Shown: positions 7,716 through 15,830, numbered from the stretch's first letter. The stretch is DNA of 23,111 bases from Cytophagales bacterium (GCA_029940715.1 JAPYTU010000005.1:19183-42293), one strand, 5' to 3'. The notes: generated by a model not told the origin, from the letters alone. Numbers and translations: made by a program.

Positions 7716-8606
7716 TTATTCTAATATTTTACTAAATAGATTGCTTCTGCTAGGTGATAATTCTGTTAGTATGTTATAAGCATTTCTTTTTGTGTCGAGA
7801 GTACCATTTAAAAAGACATTAGTTAATTCATCAGATTTTGCATTTAGAAAAATATTTATAATCGTAGAATTGAATTTGTTTTTATTTATTTTATTTATTT
7901 GTTCTAAGCTTTTTAAAATAATTAATCGTGATTTATTAGAATCTAAATAAAAATTGTCCATTCCATTAATATGATAATTATATATGGATTCTCTAACTAT
8001 TTTAAATTCTGGATTAATAAAATTTTCACATAACCAATATCTATTTTGTTTGGAGCCAAATTGATCCCATCCTTTATAACCTGATTCTTGAGAATTATTT
8101 AATATTTGCCATGCTTTTTCAAAATTTTTATTTCCACCTAAATTTTCAAATGAATCGTTATCCATTCCAATTATTATATAAGCATAAAATGATAATAAAG
8201 ATGATAAATTGTCATTTAATCTATTTTCTATATATTCAATATTTTGAGATGGTACGTATTCAAATATCCATTCTCGATCTCCATGATTAAGTATTATACT
8301 TTCATAAGATGTATTATAAATAGGTCTAGATGATACAATTTGAACAGTAGCTTCATATAAACCAGTAGATGGTTCATTTAAAATATTTATAATAAAATTA
8401 AAATTAATTTTTTCTTCATTTAAATATCTATCATTAGTCCATATCTGATTGTTTAGAAATTGTTCAATATTATTTCTAAGTTCTTCGAATATGTAGTTTT
8501 CTGATGATTGTAATTGTTCAGTATTTACTAAAACTTTAGTTTTAAGTTCTTGTGAATAAGCACAATTAATAAGGAGATAAACAAAGAAAAAAAAATATAT
8601 TTTCAT
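7716..8606 (-). CDS. DUF4835 family protein (PorD-type), secreted
   Basis: The 296-residue protein starts with a short signal peptide (MKIYFFFFVYLLINCAYSQ). It probably ends at the YSQ, so the mature form is periplasmic or outer-membrane associated. The following QxLxxxVxVNxxQ pattern and the NDRY and WIFEYVP segments are those of the Bacteroidota DUF4835 family. As far as I recall, recent databases name this family type IX secretion system protein PorD; the role is not visible from the sequence itself. The Cys in INCAYS could suggest a lipobox, but a +2 Ala followed by YSQ makes signal peptidase I more likely. The gene comes 21 bases after rpoZ. In many relatives coaBC separates these two genes; here it is absent. 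Confidence 0.8.
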   Translation of the reverse strand: MKIYFFFFVYLLINCAYSQELKTKVLVNTEQLQSSENYIFEELRNNIEQFLNNQIWTNDRYLNEEKINFNFIINILNEPSTGLYEATVQIVSSRPIYNTSYESIILNHGDREWIFEYVPSQNIEYIENRLNDNLSSLLSFYAYIIIGMDNDSFENLGGNKNFEKAWQILNNSQESGYKGWDQFGSKQNRYWLCENFINPEFKIVRESIYNYHINGMDNFYLDSNKSRLIILKSLEQINKINKNKFNSTIINIFLNAKSDELTNVFLNGTLDTKRNAYNILTELSPSRSNLFSKILE

Positions 8607-8627
8607 TATTGAATCAATGAATAATTT

Positions 8628-8954
8628 CTATCCATTTGAAATAGAATCATCTTTATCTTCAGGATCTCTAAAAAAAAGCTCATCATTAATGAGTTCTTCA
8701 GTAGCAACGGTTGAAGGTTTTGGTAATCTTTCAAAATATCTTGAGATTTCAATTTGTTCTTTGTTTTCAAAAATTTCTTCTAGGTTATCAATATCTGAAG
8801 CAAATTCAGCTAATTTTTCACTCAGTTCTTCTTTCTGAACAGCAGAAAGTTGTCTTGCTCTCTTTCCTATTATTTTAACAGATTTGTAAATATTTCCAGT
8901 TTTAGAAGCAATTTTTTCTAAATTAAACTGAGTTATTGATGATTTTATTTTCAT
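8628..8954 (-). CDS. rpoZ: DNA-directed RNA polymerase omega subunit (Bacteroidota type)
   Basis: This is the small accessory subunit that helps assemble RNA polymerase around beta'. The 108 residues match the Bacteroidota omega family: GNIYKSVKIIGKRARQL at about 20-36, a Glu/Lys-rich helix, then ENKEQIEISRYFERLPKPS at about 63-81. This differs from the proteobacterial MARVTVQDA type but has the same N-terminal Rpb6-like helix that contacts beta'. It lies 14 bases after bamD and 21 bases before the DUF4835 gene, the conserved phylum arrangement. A TAnnTTTG box in the end of bamD could give it its own start. Confidence 0.9.
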   Translation of the reverse strand: MKIKSSITQFNLEKIASKTGNIYKSVKIIGKRARQLSAVQKEELSEKLAEFASDIDNLEEIFENKEQIEISRYFERLPKPSTVATEELINDELFFRDPEDKDDSISNG

Positions 8955-8968
8955 GTATTTAATTTTTT

Positions 8969-9772
8969 TTATTCTGCAAATTTAGTTAATAAATTTAAAC
9001 TTTCAACATACATTTTTTCTGCTTCTGTTATAAATGAACTATTAGGATATTTATCAATAAATTTTAAGTAATATTCTGTCACTTTTTTGTATCTCTCTTT
9101 TTTTAAATCATTAAAACTATTTTTTGCTATAAGGTATTGACATACTATTTTTAAGTAGTTACATTCATCATTATAAGATGAATCTGGAAAATCATTTTCG
9201 AAATTATTTAATGCAATTATAGCTGATTTATACATTCTGGTTTTATAATATTGTTTGGCATTTTCAAAATTTTTTGTTTCTAATTTTATTTGTAATTCAT
9301 CAATTAATTTATTTGCTCCTTTAGAAAATTCACTGTATGGGTACTTATTTATAAAATTTTGAATTGCATTTATTGCTTCAATCGTATTTGATTGATCCAA
9401 ATTTGAGTTTGGAGATTCTTTATAAAGGGAGAAAGCATACAGATATTCTGCTTCAATAACTTTATCACTTCTTGAAAACAGTTCTATAAATCCTTTAAAA
9501 TATTTAGCACTTAATTCATATTGTTTTAAATTGTATAGAGAATAAGCAAAGTAAAAGTCTACAATTTCAGATTTTTCACTTCCTTTTACTAGGGGCTTAA
9601 TATCTTGAAAAAGAGTACTTGATTTATAATATTCTTCTTCTTCATAATATTTTAATGCAGCTTCAAGTTTTTTTTCAAATCCTGGAGTTTTCAGAATTTT
9701 TCTATAATCACTACATGATGAAATCAATATAATTGATATAAATGTTAATAAGAGTATGATATTAATTTTCAT
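8969..9772 (-). CDS. bamD: Outer membrane assembly lipoprotein BamD
   Basis: BamD is a periplasm-facing lipoprotein of the BAM complex that inserts beta-barrels into the outer membrane. The 267-residue precursor has a hydrophobic signal and lipobox ISSC with lipidated Cys20. It is followed by a chain of TPR-like helices (YYEEEEYYKSSTLFQ, YFAYSLYNLKQYELSAKYF, AIQNFINKYPYSE, FIDKYPNSSFI). The first helix text SDYRKILKTPGF is typical of the Bacteroidota family. The start overlaps the OstA-like gene by 11 bases. Its promoter (TATATTTG, 4 bases before the ATG) is embedded in that gene's last codons. Downstream are rpoZ and the DUF4835 gene. Confidence 0.92.
   Translation of the reverse strand: MKINIILLLTFISIILISSCSDYRKILKTPGFEKKLEAALKYYEEEEYYKSSTLFQDIKPLVKGSEKSEIVDFYFAYSLYNLKQYELSAKYFKGFIELFSRSDKVIEAEYLYAFSLYKESPNSNLDQSNTIEAINAIQNFINKYPYSEFSKGANKLIDELQIKLETKNFENAKQYYKTRMYKSAIIALNNFENDFPDSSYNDECNYLKIVCQYLIAKNSFNDLKKERYKKVTEYYLKFIDKYPNSSFITEAEKMYVESLNLLTKFAE
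8977..8984 (-). promoter_or_regulatory. Possible internal -7 box for rpoZ
   Basis: On the minus strand this reads TAAATTTG, within the last codons of bamD, 22 bases before the rpoZ ATG. It would give a leader of about 18 bases. It also encodes protein, so it may be chance; only the match to TAnnTTTG and the location support it. Confidence 0.25.
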
Positions 9773-11297
9773 TGCGCAAATATATCTTTTTTCTAAAATA
9801 ATGAACTACATCTTGAATTTTAGGTTTTTCTTTTTCTCTCCAATTAAAATTTTTTAAAAATAAATCTTCTTCTTTAATTTCATGAGGTGGTATTAGTTTG
9901 GCTTTAGGGTTTTTAAAAAATATTATATTTTGTATTTCACTTTTATTAAAATTCAATTTTAGGTCACTACAAATTATATAGTTTAGTCCTAGGATTTTAT
10001 CTGAAGTTTCGTTTAATGCAAAATAAATAGTTTCTCCATTTCCATTAACATTGATGTTTTTTAAAAAATTAGAATCGTCAAAAAATGCTTTCATATTTCT
10101 TCCTTTAATTTGATTAAAGTTTTTCATAGAATCTCGGGACACAATAAATGCGTTTTTAATTAAATTCATTTCTTCAATAGTGTTGTCATAAATTTTAAAG
10201 TTTATGGAGTCAGATGTAATTTGGTTGTCACCATTCCATATAATTGGATTATTAAACATATTTATTAATGAATCTTCAATAATAAAAGAAATAGAATCAG
10301 TTTTACCTTTAAAATTTTTTTTATAAAATTTTACATTGTTATATGCTATAATCATATCTAAATTGGTAGAATCATCAAATGCAACAATGGTGTCGGATGA
10401 TAAATAAAAAGTATCGTTTTGAAATACTTTTTTTAATAAAGGATCACCATAAATTTTAGTAATATTTTTCTTTTTATCATAATAACCTTCATTTCCAGAC
10501 ACAGTGTAATCCGAATTTTTAACTTTTAAGTTTACATTATTATTAGCATAATAAAACATTGTTTCATTATCTAAATTAATTTCATTTGCCTCCAAGATAT
10601 AATTATTTGTTTCTATTATACTCATGTTTAGTAAAGATGATTTCTTTTTAATTTTAAAATTTCCCCCAAGGGCTTTTATGTATATGCTATCTTCTGTGAA
10701 TATTTCTGTAAAACCATATGTTTCTAAAACTTCATTTGATGAATTATATTTTAAGGAATCAGTTTTTAGTATATATTCGGGTCCATTAAATTCAACAGCA
10801 TTAAAAAATATTGAATACTTTTTTTGTGCATAAAAAATTCCATTTTTACTTATAAGAGTATTTTCTTTTTCTGTAAGAACACCTTTTTCATAAAATTTTC
10901 CAATTTTATCTTTAATGTTATAATCTAGATAATTAGTTTCTAACTTATAATCATTTTTGTTATATATAACGTTTTCTCTAAGTTTCGCTGTTTTATTGTT
11001 ACCATCATAAATTAATTTATTTCCAGATATTTTTAATGAGTCTATATCGGTAATAATAATATTGCCATATGCTTCCATTATATTTCTTTTATTGTAAAAA
11101 TTAGCTGAGTCGCATTTTATGATTAATGTGCCTTGTCTAAAAATTACATTATTTAAAAGCTTTCTTACTGGTTCTTTATTTTCTCTTGAATATTTTAACT
11201 CATCGGCCTGATATTTAATTTTTTCTTTTTTTTGGGCTTTTCCTGTATTCAGGGTTAATAATAAGAATGATAGAATTATTAAAAATTTAAATTTCAT
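9762..11297 (-). CDS. OstA-like (LptA/LptD N-terminal-like) envelope protein
   Basis: The ATG at 11297 gives 511 residues, opening with a signal peptide (MKFKFLIILSFLLLTLNTGKAQ) that ends at the AQ. The frame is open to an ATG at 11342, but that adds only an unlikely tail before the signal. The mature protein is built of repeated short beta-strand units, such as LIIKCDSANFYN, LKISGNKLIYDG and YTVSGNEGYYDKK. These alternate 'element, unmodified form, modified form' as in the OstA/LptA jellyroll that carries lipopolysaccharide across the periplasm. Members of about 500 residues with this architecture occur in Bacteroidota as 'OstA-like' proteins. The LPS-transport role is inferred from the fold. 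No LptD-type barrel is seen. It is the first gene of the minus-strand block, divergent from tilS. Confidence 0.82.
   Translation of the reverse strand: MKFKFLIILSFLLLTLNTGKAQKKEKIKYQADELKYSRENKEPVRKLLNNVIFRQGTLIIKCDSANFYNKRNIMEAYGNIIITDIDSLKISGNKLIYDGNNKTAKLRENVIYNKNDYKLETNYLDYNIKDKIGKFYEKGVLTEKENTLISKNGIFYAQKKYSIFFNAVEFNGPEYILKTDSLKYNSSNEVLETYGFTEIFTEDSIYIKALGGNFKIKKKSSLLNMSIIETNNYILEANEINLDNETMFYYANNNVNLKVKNSDYTVSGNEGYYDKKKNITKIYGDPLLKKVFQNDTFYLSSDTIVAFDDSTNLDMIIAYNNVKFYKKNFKGKTDSISFIIEDSLINMFNNPIIWNGDNQITSDSINFKIYDNTIEEMNLIKNAFIVSRDSMKNFNQIKGRNMKAFFDDSNFLKNINVNGNGETIYFALNETSDKILGLNYIICSDLKLNFNKSEIQNIIFFKNPKAKLIPPHEIKEEDLFLKNFNWREKEKPKIQDVVHYFRKKIYLRNEN
9777..9784 (-). promoter_or_regulatory. 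-7 box of bamD, embedded in the end of the OstA-like gene
   Basis: On the minus strand this reads TATATTTG, a perfect TAnnTTTG, followed by CGCA and the ATG. The 4-base spacing puts transcription start at or within about a base of the start codon, so a leaderless mRNA is predicted. The same bases encode Ile-Tyr-Leu near the C terminus of the OstA-like protein. The spacing is identical to that of the tilS and OstA-like promoters. Confidence 0.55.
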
Positions 11298-11309
11298 AAT
11301 ACAAAAATA
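11292..11309 (-). promoter_or_regulatory. Promoter and start region of the OstA-like gene, left arm of inverted repeat
   Basis: The minus strand reads TATTTTTGTATTATGAAA: a TAnnTTTG box (11302-11309), a 4-base spacer, the ATG and one more codon. The predicted transcription start falls at the ATG. An exact copy in the opposite orientation starts tilS. No -33 element is recognised. Confidence 0.55.
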
Positions 11310-11349
11310 GATAGTTATTAGTTTTATTATGAAGCAATTCACAAATAGT

Positions 11350-11367
11350 TATTTTTGTATTATGAAA
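11350..11367 (+). promoter_or_regulatory. Promoter and start region of tilS, right arm of inverted repeat
   Basis: The plus strand reads TATTTTTGTATTATGAAA: box at 11350-11357, spacer TATT, and the ATG at 11362. It is identical over 18 bases to the start region of the divergent OstA-like gene. The arms are 40 bases apart, too close for two RNA polymerases to bind at once. Confidence 0.55.
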
Positions 11368-12699
11368 ACAAATAGTTTAAATAAAATATTTATTAATTTT
11401 TTTAGTGATAATAATATTGATTTAGATACTAATAAATTTTTGTTAGCAGTAAGTGGTGGTATAGATTCTATGGTAATGCTAGATTTATTTAAAAAAAATA
11501 ATCTTTTTTTTTCTGTTTGCACTTGTGATTTTAGTTTAAGAGGTAATGAATCTTTGGGGGATTGTTTACTTGTAGAAAAAGTTTGTAAAAAAAATAACAT
11601 AATTTTTTATAGTAAAAAATTTAATACCAAAAAATATGTTCAAAAAAACAATATATCTATTCAGATGGCAGCAAGAGAATTAAGGTATAATTGGTTTAAC
11701 AAAATAATGAAAAAAAATAATTATGATTTTCTCTCAACAGCACATCATAATGATGATAATTTTGAAACTATATTATTTAATTTTATTAAGACAACAGGTT
11801 ATAAAGGTTTGTCTGGTATTCCTTATAAAAAAAATTTTATTATTAGACCATTGCTTAAAAGTGGAAAAAATTTATTGGTTGATTACTCAAAAAAGAATGG
11901 TTTATTTTGGAGAAAAGATTCATCTAATGATGATATTATATATTTAAGAAATAATTTAAGAAAAAAAATTATTCCTTTATTAAAAGAAATTAATCCTTCT
12001 CTTGAAAAATCTGTTATAGAGACCGCTAATAGATTAAGTAAAGCTCAGGCATTCATTAAAAATGAAGTTAAAAGTTATAAAAACAAATATTTATTAGAAA
12101 GAGAAAATATTATTATTTTAAATAAAGGAGAATGGATAAAAAGTGAAAATCTTGATATTTTAATATATGATATACTTGAAGAATATGGTTTTAATTTTTT
12201 TCAAATAGAATTGATTTTGTCGGCATGTAGAAATAATAAAATAAAGGAATTTATAAGCAATAAATTCATTCTCTATACAGAAAGAGACTCACTTAATATA
12301 AAGCCTATAAATTTAAAATATCATTATTATGGAAAATTTAATTCTTTAGAAGATATAAAAATTAATGATTTAACTATAAAAGTTAAAAAATATAGTATAA
12401 ATAAATTTTTATTAAATAATAGTTTAAAAAATGCTCAAATAGACTATAGTAAAGTATTATTTCCTATTACTATAAGAAATTATAGAAAAGGGGAAACCTT
12501 TGTTCCTTTGGGTATGAATAAAAATAAAAAAATATCTAATTTTTTGTCTGATAATAAGATTGCAAAGATCGATAGAATGAAACAATGTGTCATTAAAGAT
12601 TCAAATGAAAATATTGTTTGGGTTGTAGGTCATCAAATACATAATTCATATAGAATAACTAGAAAGACCAGTATTGTAATGGATTTACAAATAATTTGA
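11362..12699 (+). CDS. tilS: tRNA(Ile)-lysidine synthetase TilS
   Basis: TilS attaches lysine to C34 of the CAU-anticodon isoleucine tRNA, changing it to read AUA, and is essential in most bacteria. The ATG at 11362 gives 445 residues. An upstream ATG at 11329 is in frame but lies before the promoter box, so it is rejected. The N-terminal PP-loop ATPase has LAVSGGIDS (28-36). The conserved AARELRYNWF segment and STAHHNDDNFET follow. The C-terminal substrate-binding domain has PITIRNYRKGETFVPLG and KKISNFLSDNKI, typical of TilS. In a genome this AT-rich, AUA codons are very frequent, so demand for this enzyme should be high. Divergent from the OstA-like gene; mdh follows 56 bases later with its own box. 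Confidence 0.95.
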   Translation: MKTNSLNKIFINFFSDNNIDLDTNKFLLAVSGGIDSMVMLDLFKKNNLFFSVCTCDFSLRGNESLGDCLLVEKVCKKNNIIFYSKKFNTKKYVQKNNISIQMAARELRYNWFNKIMKKNNYDFLSTAHHNDDNFETILFNFIKTTGYKGLSGIPYKKNFIIRPLLKSGKNLLVDYSKKNGLFWRKDSSNDDIIYLRNNLRKKIIPLLKEINPSLEKSVIETANRLSKAQAFIKNEVKSYKNKYLLERENIIILNKGEWIKSENLDILIYDILEEYGFNFFQIELILSACRNNKIKEFISNKFILYTERDSLNIKPINLKYHYYGKFNSLEDIKINDLTIKVKKYSINKFLLNNSLKNAQIDYSKVLFPITIRNYRKGETFVPLGMNKNKKISNFLSDNKIAKIDRMKQCVIKDSNENIVWVVGHQIHNSYRITRKTSIVMDLQII

Positions 12700-12731
12700 T
12701 ACAAATATTTAATAATTCATCTATCATTATC

Positions 12732-12739
12732 TAATTTTG
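12732..12739 (+). promoter_or_regulatory. -7 box upstream of mdh
   Basis: TAATTTTG matches TAnnTTTG. It lies 16 bases before the ATG at 12756, and the sequence between is nearly all A, predicting a leader of roughly 11 purine-rich bases. No -33 TTG is seen at the usual distance. Confidence 0.45.
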
Positions 12740-12755
12740 GAAAAAATAATAAAAA

Positions 12756-13682
12756 ATGAAAGTCACAGTAGTTGGGGCAGGAAATGTTGGAGCAACGTGC
12801 GCTGATGTATTAGCATATAAAGAAATTGCTAATAAAATTGTATTGGTAGACATAAAAGAAGGTTTATCAGAGGGAAAATCTCTTGATATTTTTCAAAAAG
12901 CACCTATTAATTTATACGATACTAAAATAATTGGATCAACAAATGATTATTCTAAAACTAAAAATTCTGATGTAGTTGTTATTACTTCTGGTTTACCGAG
13001 AAAACCTGGAATGTCTAGGGATGATCTTATTGAAACAAATTCAAAAATTGTAAAGTCTGTAACTGAAAATATTATTAAATATTCCCCTGATTGCATAATA
13101 ATTATTGTTTCTAATCCATTAGATGTTATGACTTATCAAGCTCATTTAACATCTCAATTTCCTAGAGAAAAAGTCATGGGTATGGCTGGAATATTAGATA
13201 CTTCTAGATTTAGAGCTTTTTTAGCTGATGAATTAAATGTATCTCCAAAAGACATTCAATCTTTATTATTGGGTGGTCATGGTGATACTATGGTTCCTTT
13301 ACCGAGGTATACTACTGTTGGTGGAATTCCGGTTGAAGAATTAATTGATAAAAAAAGACTTAAAAAAATAATAGAAAGAACTAAGTATGGAGGAGGTGAG
13401 CTTGTTAAAATGATGGGAACTTCTGCTTGGTATGCACCGGGTGCTGCTGCTGCTCAAATGGTTGAATCTATTATTAGAGATCAAAGGCGTATTTTCCCAG
13501 TTTGTGTTAAACTTGATGGTGAATATGGGATTGATGATTGTTATTTAGGTGTTCCTGTTATTTTAGGATCTAATGGAATAGAAAAGATAATTGAGTTAAA
13601 ATTAAAATCTAGTGAAAAAAAATTACTTGATGAATCAAGAGTTCATGTTAAAGAAGTAATGTCAGTTTTAGAAAATCTTTAA
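12756..13682 (+). CDS. mdh: Malate dehydrogenase (LDH-like type)
   Basis: Mdh oxidises malate to oxaloacetate with NAD in the TCA cycle. It has 308 residues. The Rossmann loop is GAGNVGAT (7-14), and Asp32 in VLVDI marks NAD preference. The active-site loop LPRKPGMSRDDL carries Arg82 and Arg88. Arg at 82 selects oxaloacetate/malate; lactate dehydrogenases have Gln there. Asp148 in ILDTSRFR and His175 in GGHGDTMVP form the catalytic relay. This is the LDH-like MDH group common in Bacteroidota. ppk1 follows 6 bases downstream and is probably co-transcribed. Confidence 0.96.
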   Translation: MKVTVVGAGNVGATCADVLAYKEIANKIVLVDIKEGLSEGKSLDIFQKAPINLYDTKIIGSTNDYSKTKNSDVVVITSGLPRKPGMSRDDLIETNSKIVKSVTENIIKYSPDCIIIIVSNPLDVMTYQAHLTSQFPREKVMGMAGILDTSRFRAFLADELNVSPKDIQSLLLGGHGDTMVPLPRYTTVGGIPVEELIDKKRLKKIIERTKYGGGELVKMMGTSAWYAPGAAAAQMVESIIRDQRRIFPVCVKLDGEYGIDDCYLGVPVILGSNGIEKIIELKLKSSEKKLLDESRVHVKEVMSVLENL

Positions 13683-13688
13683 TTTTTT

Positions 13689-15785
13689 ATGGATTTTGAT
13701 AAATTAAATAAAAGTAATCTTATAAGTAGAGACTTTAGTTGGTTAAATTTTAATTATAGGGTATTTGATCAGGTAAAAAATGAAAAAAGAAATATACTTG
13801 ATCGATTAAAATTTTTATCAATTGTTTCATCAAATTTTGATGAATTTTTTGAAGTTAGAGTAGGTAGTCTTTATAATTACATTGATAATAATAAAAAAAG
13901 AATTGATTATTCAGGTTTGAGAGAAATTCCTTTTAAAGAATTTTTACTTGATGAATGTAAAAACTTTTTTAAAGTAAAAAATCAATATTTTCTTAAAAAT
14001 CTTCTTCCCATTTTAAATAAAGAAAAAATTTATATTTCTTCTTGGGATTTGTTTGGAGAGAAAGATCAAAATAAAATTAAAAAATATTTTAAGAATACTA
14101 TTTTTCCCATGCTAACTCCTATGGTATACGATAATTTACATTCTTTTCCTATTTTAATGAATAAAGTTTTAATTTTTGGTGTAGTAACAAAATCAAAAAT
14201 TTCTACAGATAAAAAGAAAATATCATTTATTCAGATTCCACAAAATTTATCTAGATTTTTTGAATATGAAATTGATGATAAAATCTATTTTATTCCTATT
14301 GAAAATATCATTAAAAAATATATTAATAAGCTTTTTAGAAATGTAAAGATTATTTCTGTTAGTCTATTTAGATTAATTAGAAATGGTGATTTTACACTTG
14401 AAGAATCGGAAGATATTGAAATAAATTTTTTAGAGGAACTCAAGCAAAAGTTAAAAGAGAGGAAATGGAGTAGAGTTGTTAGAATAGAAATCGAACATGA
14501 TTTTGACAAATGGTTATTATTAAAATTAAAAACTATATTAAACATAGATCTTTTTAATATTATGAGATTACCTGAAAATGGTCTGTTGGATTTTAGTTCT
14601 TTAATTCAAATTATTGATTATAATAAATTTTCAGAATTGTTACCTACTTTTCCAAAACCTATACCCTCGTTTGATTTAGAAGGGTTTGAGAATAAAAGTA
14701 TATTTCAATTACTTTCAAAAAAGGATGTGTTTTTGCACCATCCATATAATTCATTTGATCCAGTAATTCATTTTTTAAACATTGCCTCTGAAGATCCAAA
14801 TGTATTGTCCATCAAAATTACTTTATATAGAACTGCTAAAAACTCTAGAGTAATTGATACTTTATTAACAGCAGCAGAAAATGGAAAACATGTTTCAGTA
14901 TTATTTGAAGTTAAGGCCAGATTTGATGAAGAAAATAATATAAAAAATGGATACAGATTAGAAAAAGCAGGTTGTCATGTAATATATGGTATTGGAGGTT
15001 TAAAAACACATACAAAATTGCTTTTAGTTGTTAGAAGAGAAGGTCCAAAAGTAAAAAATTATGCTCATTTAGGAACTGGTAATTATAATGAAACAACGTC
15101 TAAACTTTATACAGATATTGGATTAATGACTTCTAATAAGAGATACACTAAAGATGTTTTAGAATTTTTTAATGTTATCACTGGTCATTCAATAGCAGAT
15201 GAATATGAAAATTTAATTACTGCTCCAATTTATATGAGAAATAAAATAATAAGTTTAATTGAAGATGAAATTGATAATTCAATAGCAGGTAATGATGCTA
15301 AAATTTATATTAAAATTAATTCATTACAAGATAGACATGTAATTAAAAAGTTGTATGAAGCTAGTAGTGTTGGAGTTAAGATATTTTTGATTGTTAGAGG
15401 AATATGTTGTTTGAGACCAAATAGAAAAAAATTAAGTGAAAATATAAAAGTAATTTCTATAGTGGGTGATTATTTAGAGCATAGTAGAATATATTATTTT
15501 CATAATTTAGGCAATCCAATTATATATTCTGGAAGTGCTGATGTAATGATTAGAAGTTTTGAAAGAAGAATTGAATCATTATTTAAAATAAATGATGAAT
15601 TTTTGAAAAAACAAGCTATTACTATTCTAAACTATAATTTAAGAGATAATTGTAATACTTATATCTTAAATGAAAATGGAAATTATGAAAAAAAACAAAT
15701 TGATAAATCATCAAAGAAATTTAATATTTTCGAGGAGTTTTATAAATTGACTAAAAATAAAGTTGAAGATTCAATTATTTTATAA
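13689..15785 (+). CDS. ppk1: Polyphosphate kinase 1
   Basis: PPK1 reversibly transfers the gamma phosphate of ATP onto inorganic polyphosphate. At 698 residues it is close to the E. coli enzyme (688). The N-domain opens with SRDFSWLNFNYRVFDQV and LKFLSIVSSNFDEFFEVRVG. The catalytic phospholipase-D-like domains carry His441 in THTKLLLV, equivalent to the autophosphorylated His435 of E. coli, and His598 in YLEHSRIYYFHN, equivalent to His592. HHPYNSFDPVI and YAHLGTGNYNE are further family motifs. All key residues are present, so it should be active. It lies 6 bases after mdh. No ppx or ppk2 is nearby. Confidence 0.95.
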   Translation: MDFDKLNKSNLISRDFSWLNFNYRVFDQVKNEKRNILDRLKFLSIVSSNFDEFFEVRVGSLYNYIDNNKKRIDYSGLREIPFKEFLLDECKNFFKVKNQYFLKNLLPILNKEKIYISSWDLFGEKDQNKIKKYFKNTIFPMLTPMVYDNLHSFPILMNKVLIFGVVTKSKISTDKKKISFIQIPQNLSRFFEYEIDDKIYFIPIENIIKKYINKLFRNVKIISVSLFRLIRNGDFTLEESEDIEINFLEELKQKLKERKWSRVVRIEIEHDFDKWLLLKLKTILNIDLFNIMRLPENGLLDFSSLIQIIDYNKFSELLPTFPKPIPSFDLEGFENKSIFQLLSKKDVFLHHPYNSFDPVIHFLNIASEDPNVLSIKITLYRTAKNSRVIDTLLTAAENGKHVSVLFEVKARFDEENNIKNGYRLEKAGCHVIYGIGGLKTHTKLLLVVRREGPKVKNYAHLGTGNYNETTSKLYTDIGLMTSNKRYTKDVLEFFNVITGHSIADEYENLITAPIYMRNKIISLIEDEIDNSIAGNDAKIYIKINSLQDRHVIKKLYEASSVGVKIFLIVRGICCLRPNRKKLSENIKVISIVGDYLEHSRIYYFHNLGNPIIYSGSADVMIRSFERRIESLFKINDEFLKKQAITILNYNLRDNCNTYILNENGNYEKKQIDKSSKKFNIFEEFYKLTKNKVEDSIIL

Positions 15786-15793
15786 ATATTGCT

Positions 15794-15809
15794 ATTATTA
15801 ATAAATAAT
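15794..15809 (+). terminator. Possible weak hairpin after ppk1
   Basis: ATTATT, loop AATA, AATAAT forms a 6-bp AT-only stem 8 bases after the ppk1 stop, followed by a T-rich stretch. It is thermodynamically weak and could be chance, but it is the only terminator-like element between ppk1 and the sugar module. Confidence 0.2.
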
Positions 15810-15830
15810 TTTAAATTCTTTTAGAAATTA

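Larger units (their letters stand above)
11292..11367. repeat. 18-bp perfect inverted repeat spanning two divergent starts
   Basis: Arms at 11292-11309 and 11350-11367 are perfect inverted copies separated by 40 bases. Each arm holds a -7 box and a start codon. The identity ends in the second codon's flank on one side and just before the box on the other. A 9-base direct repeat ATAGTTATT (11311-11319 and 11345-11353) lies in and beside the spacer. Confidence 0.85.

Noticed and set aside
7508..7716. Decayed recN remnant between the DUF4835 gene and fabI.
   Set aside because: The 65-residue frame is intact, shows no RecN motif, and the spacers on each side are only 3 and 6 bases.
8617..8838. 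73-codon plus-strand frame opposite rpoZ, Ser-rich.
   Set aside because: It is a mirror of the conserved omega reading frame. Its Ser richness comes from reverse-complemented Glu/Asp/Arg codons.
10624..10833. 69-codon plus-strand frame inside the OstA-like gene.
   Set aside because: It is antisense to a clear repeat-structured coding region, with no start-site support.
11329..11361. Upstream ATG of tilS at 11329 and the matching long form of the OstA-like gene to 11342.
   Set aside because: Both extensions read ...YFCIMK only because of the inverted repeat. They start before the promoter box and would spoil the signal peptide of the OstA-like protein.
14285..14545. 86-codon minus-strand frame inside ppk1.
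   Set aside because: It is antisense to the PPK1 core and has no family resemblance.
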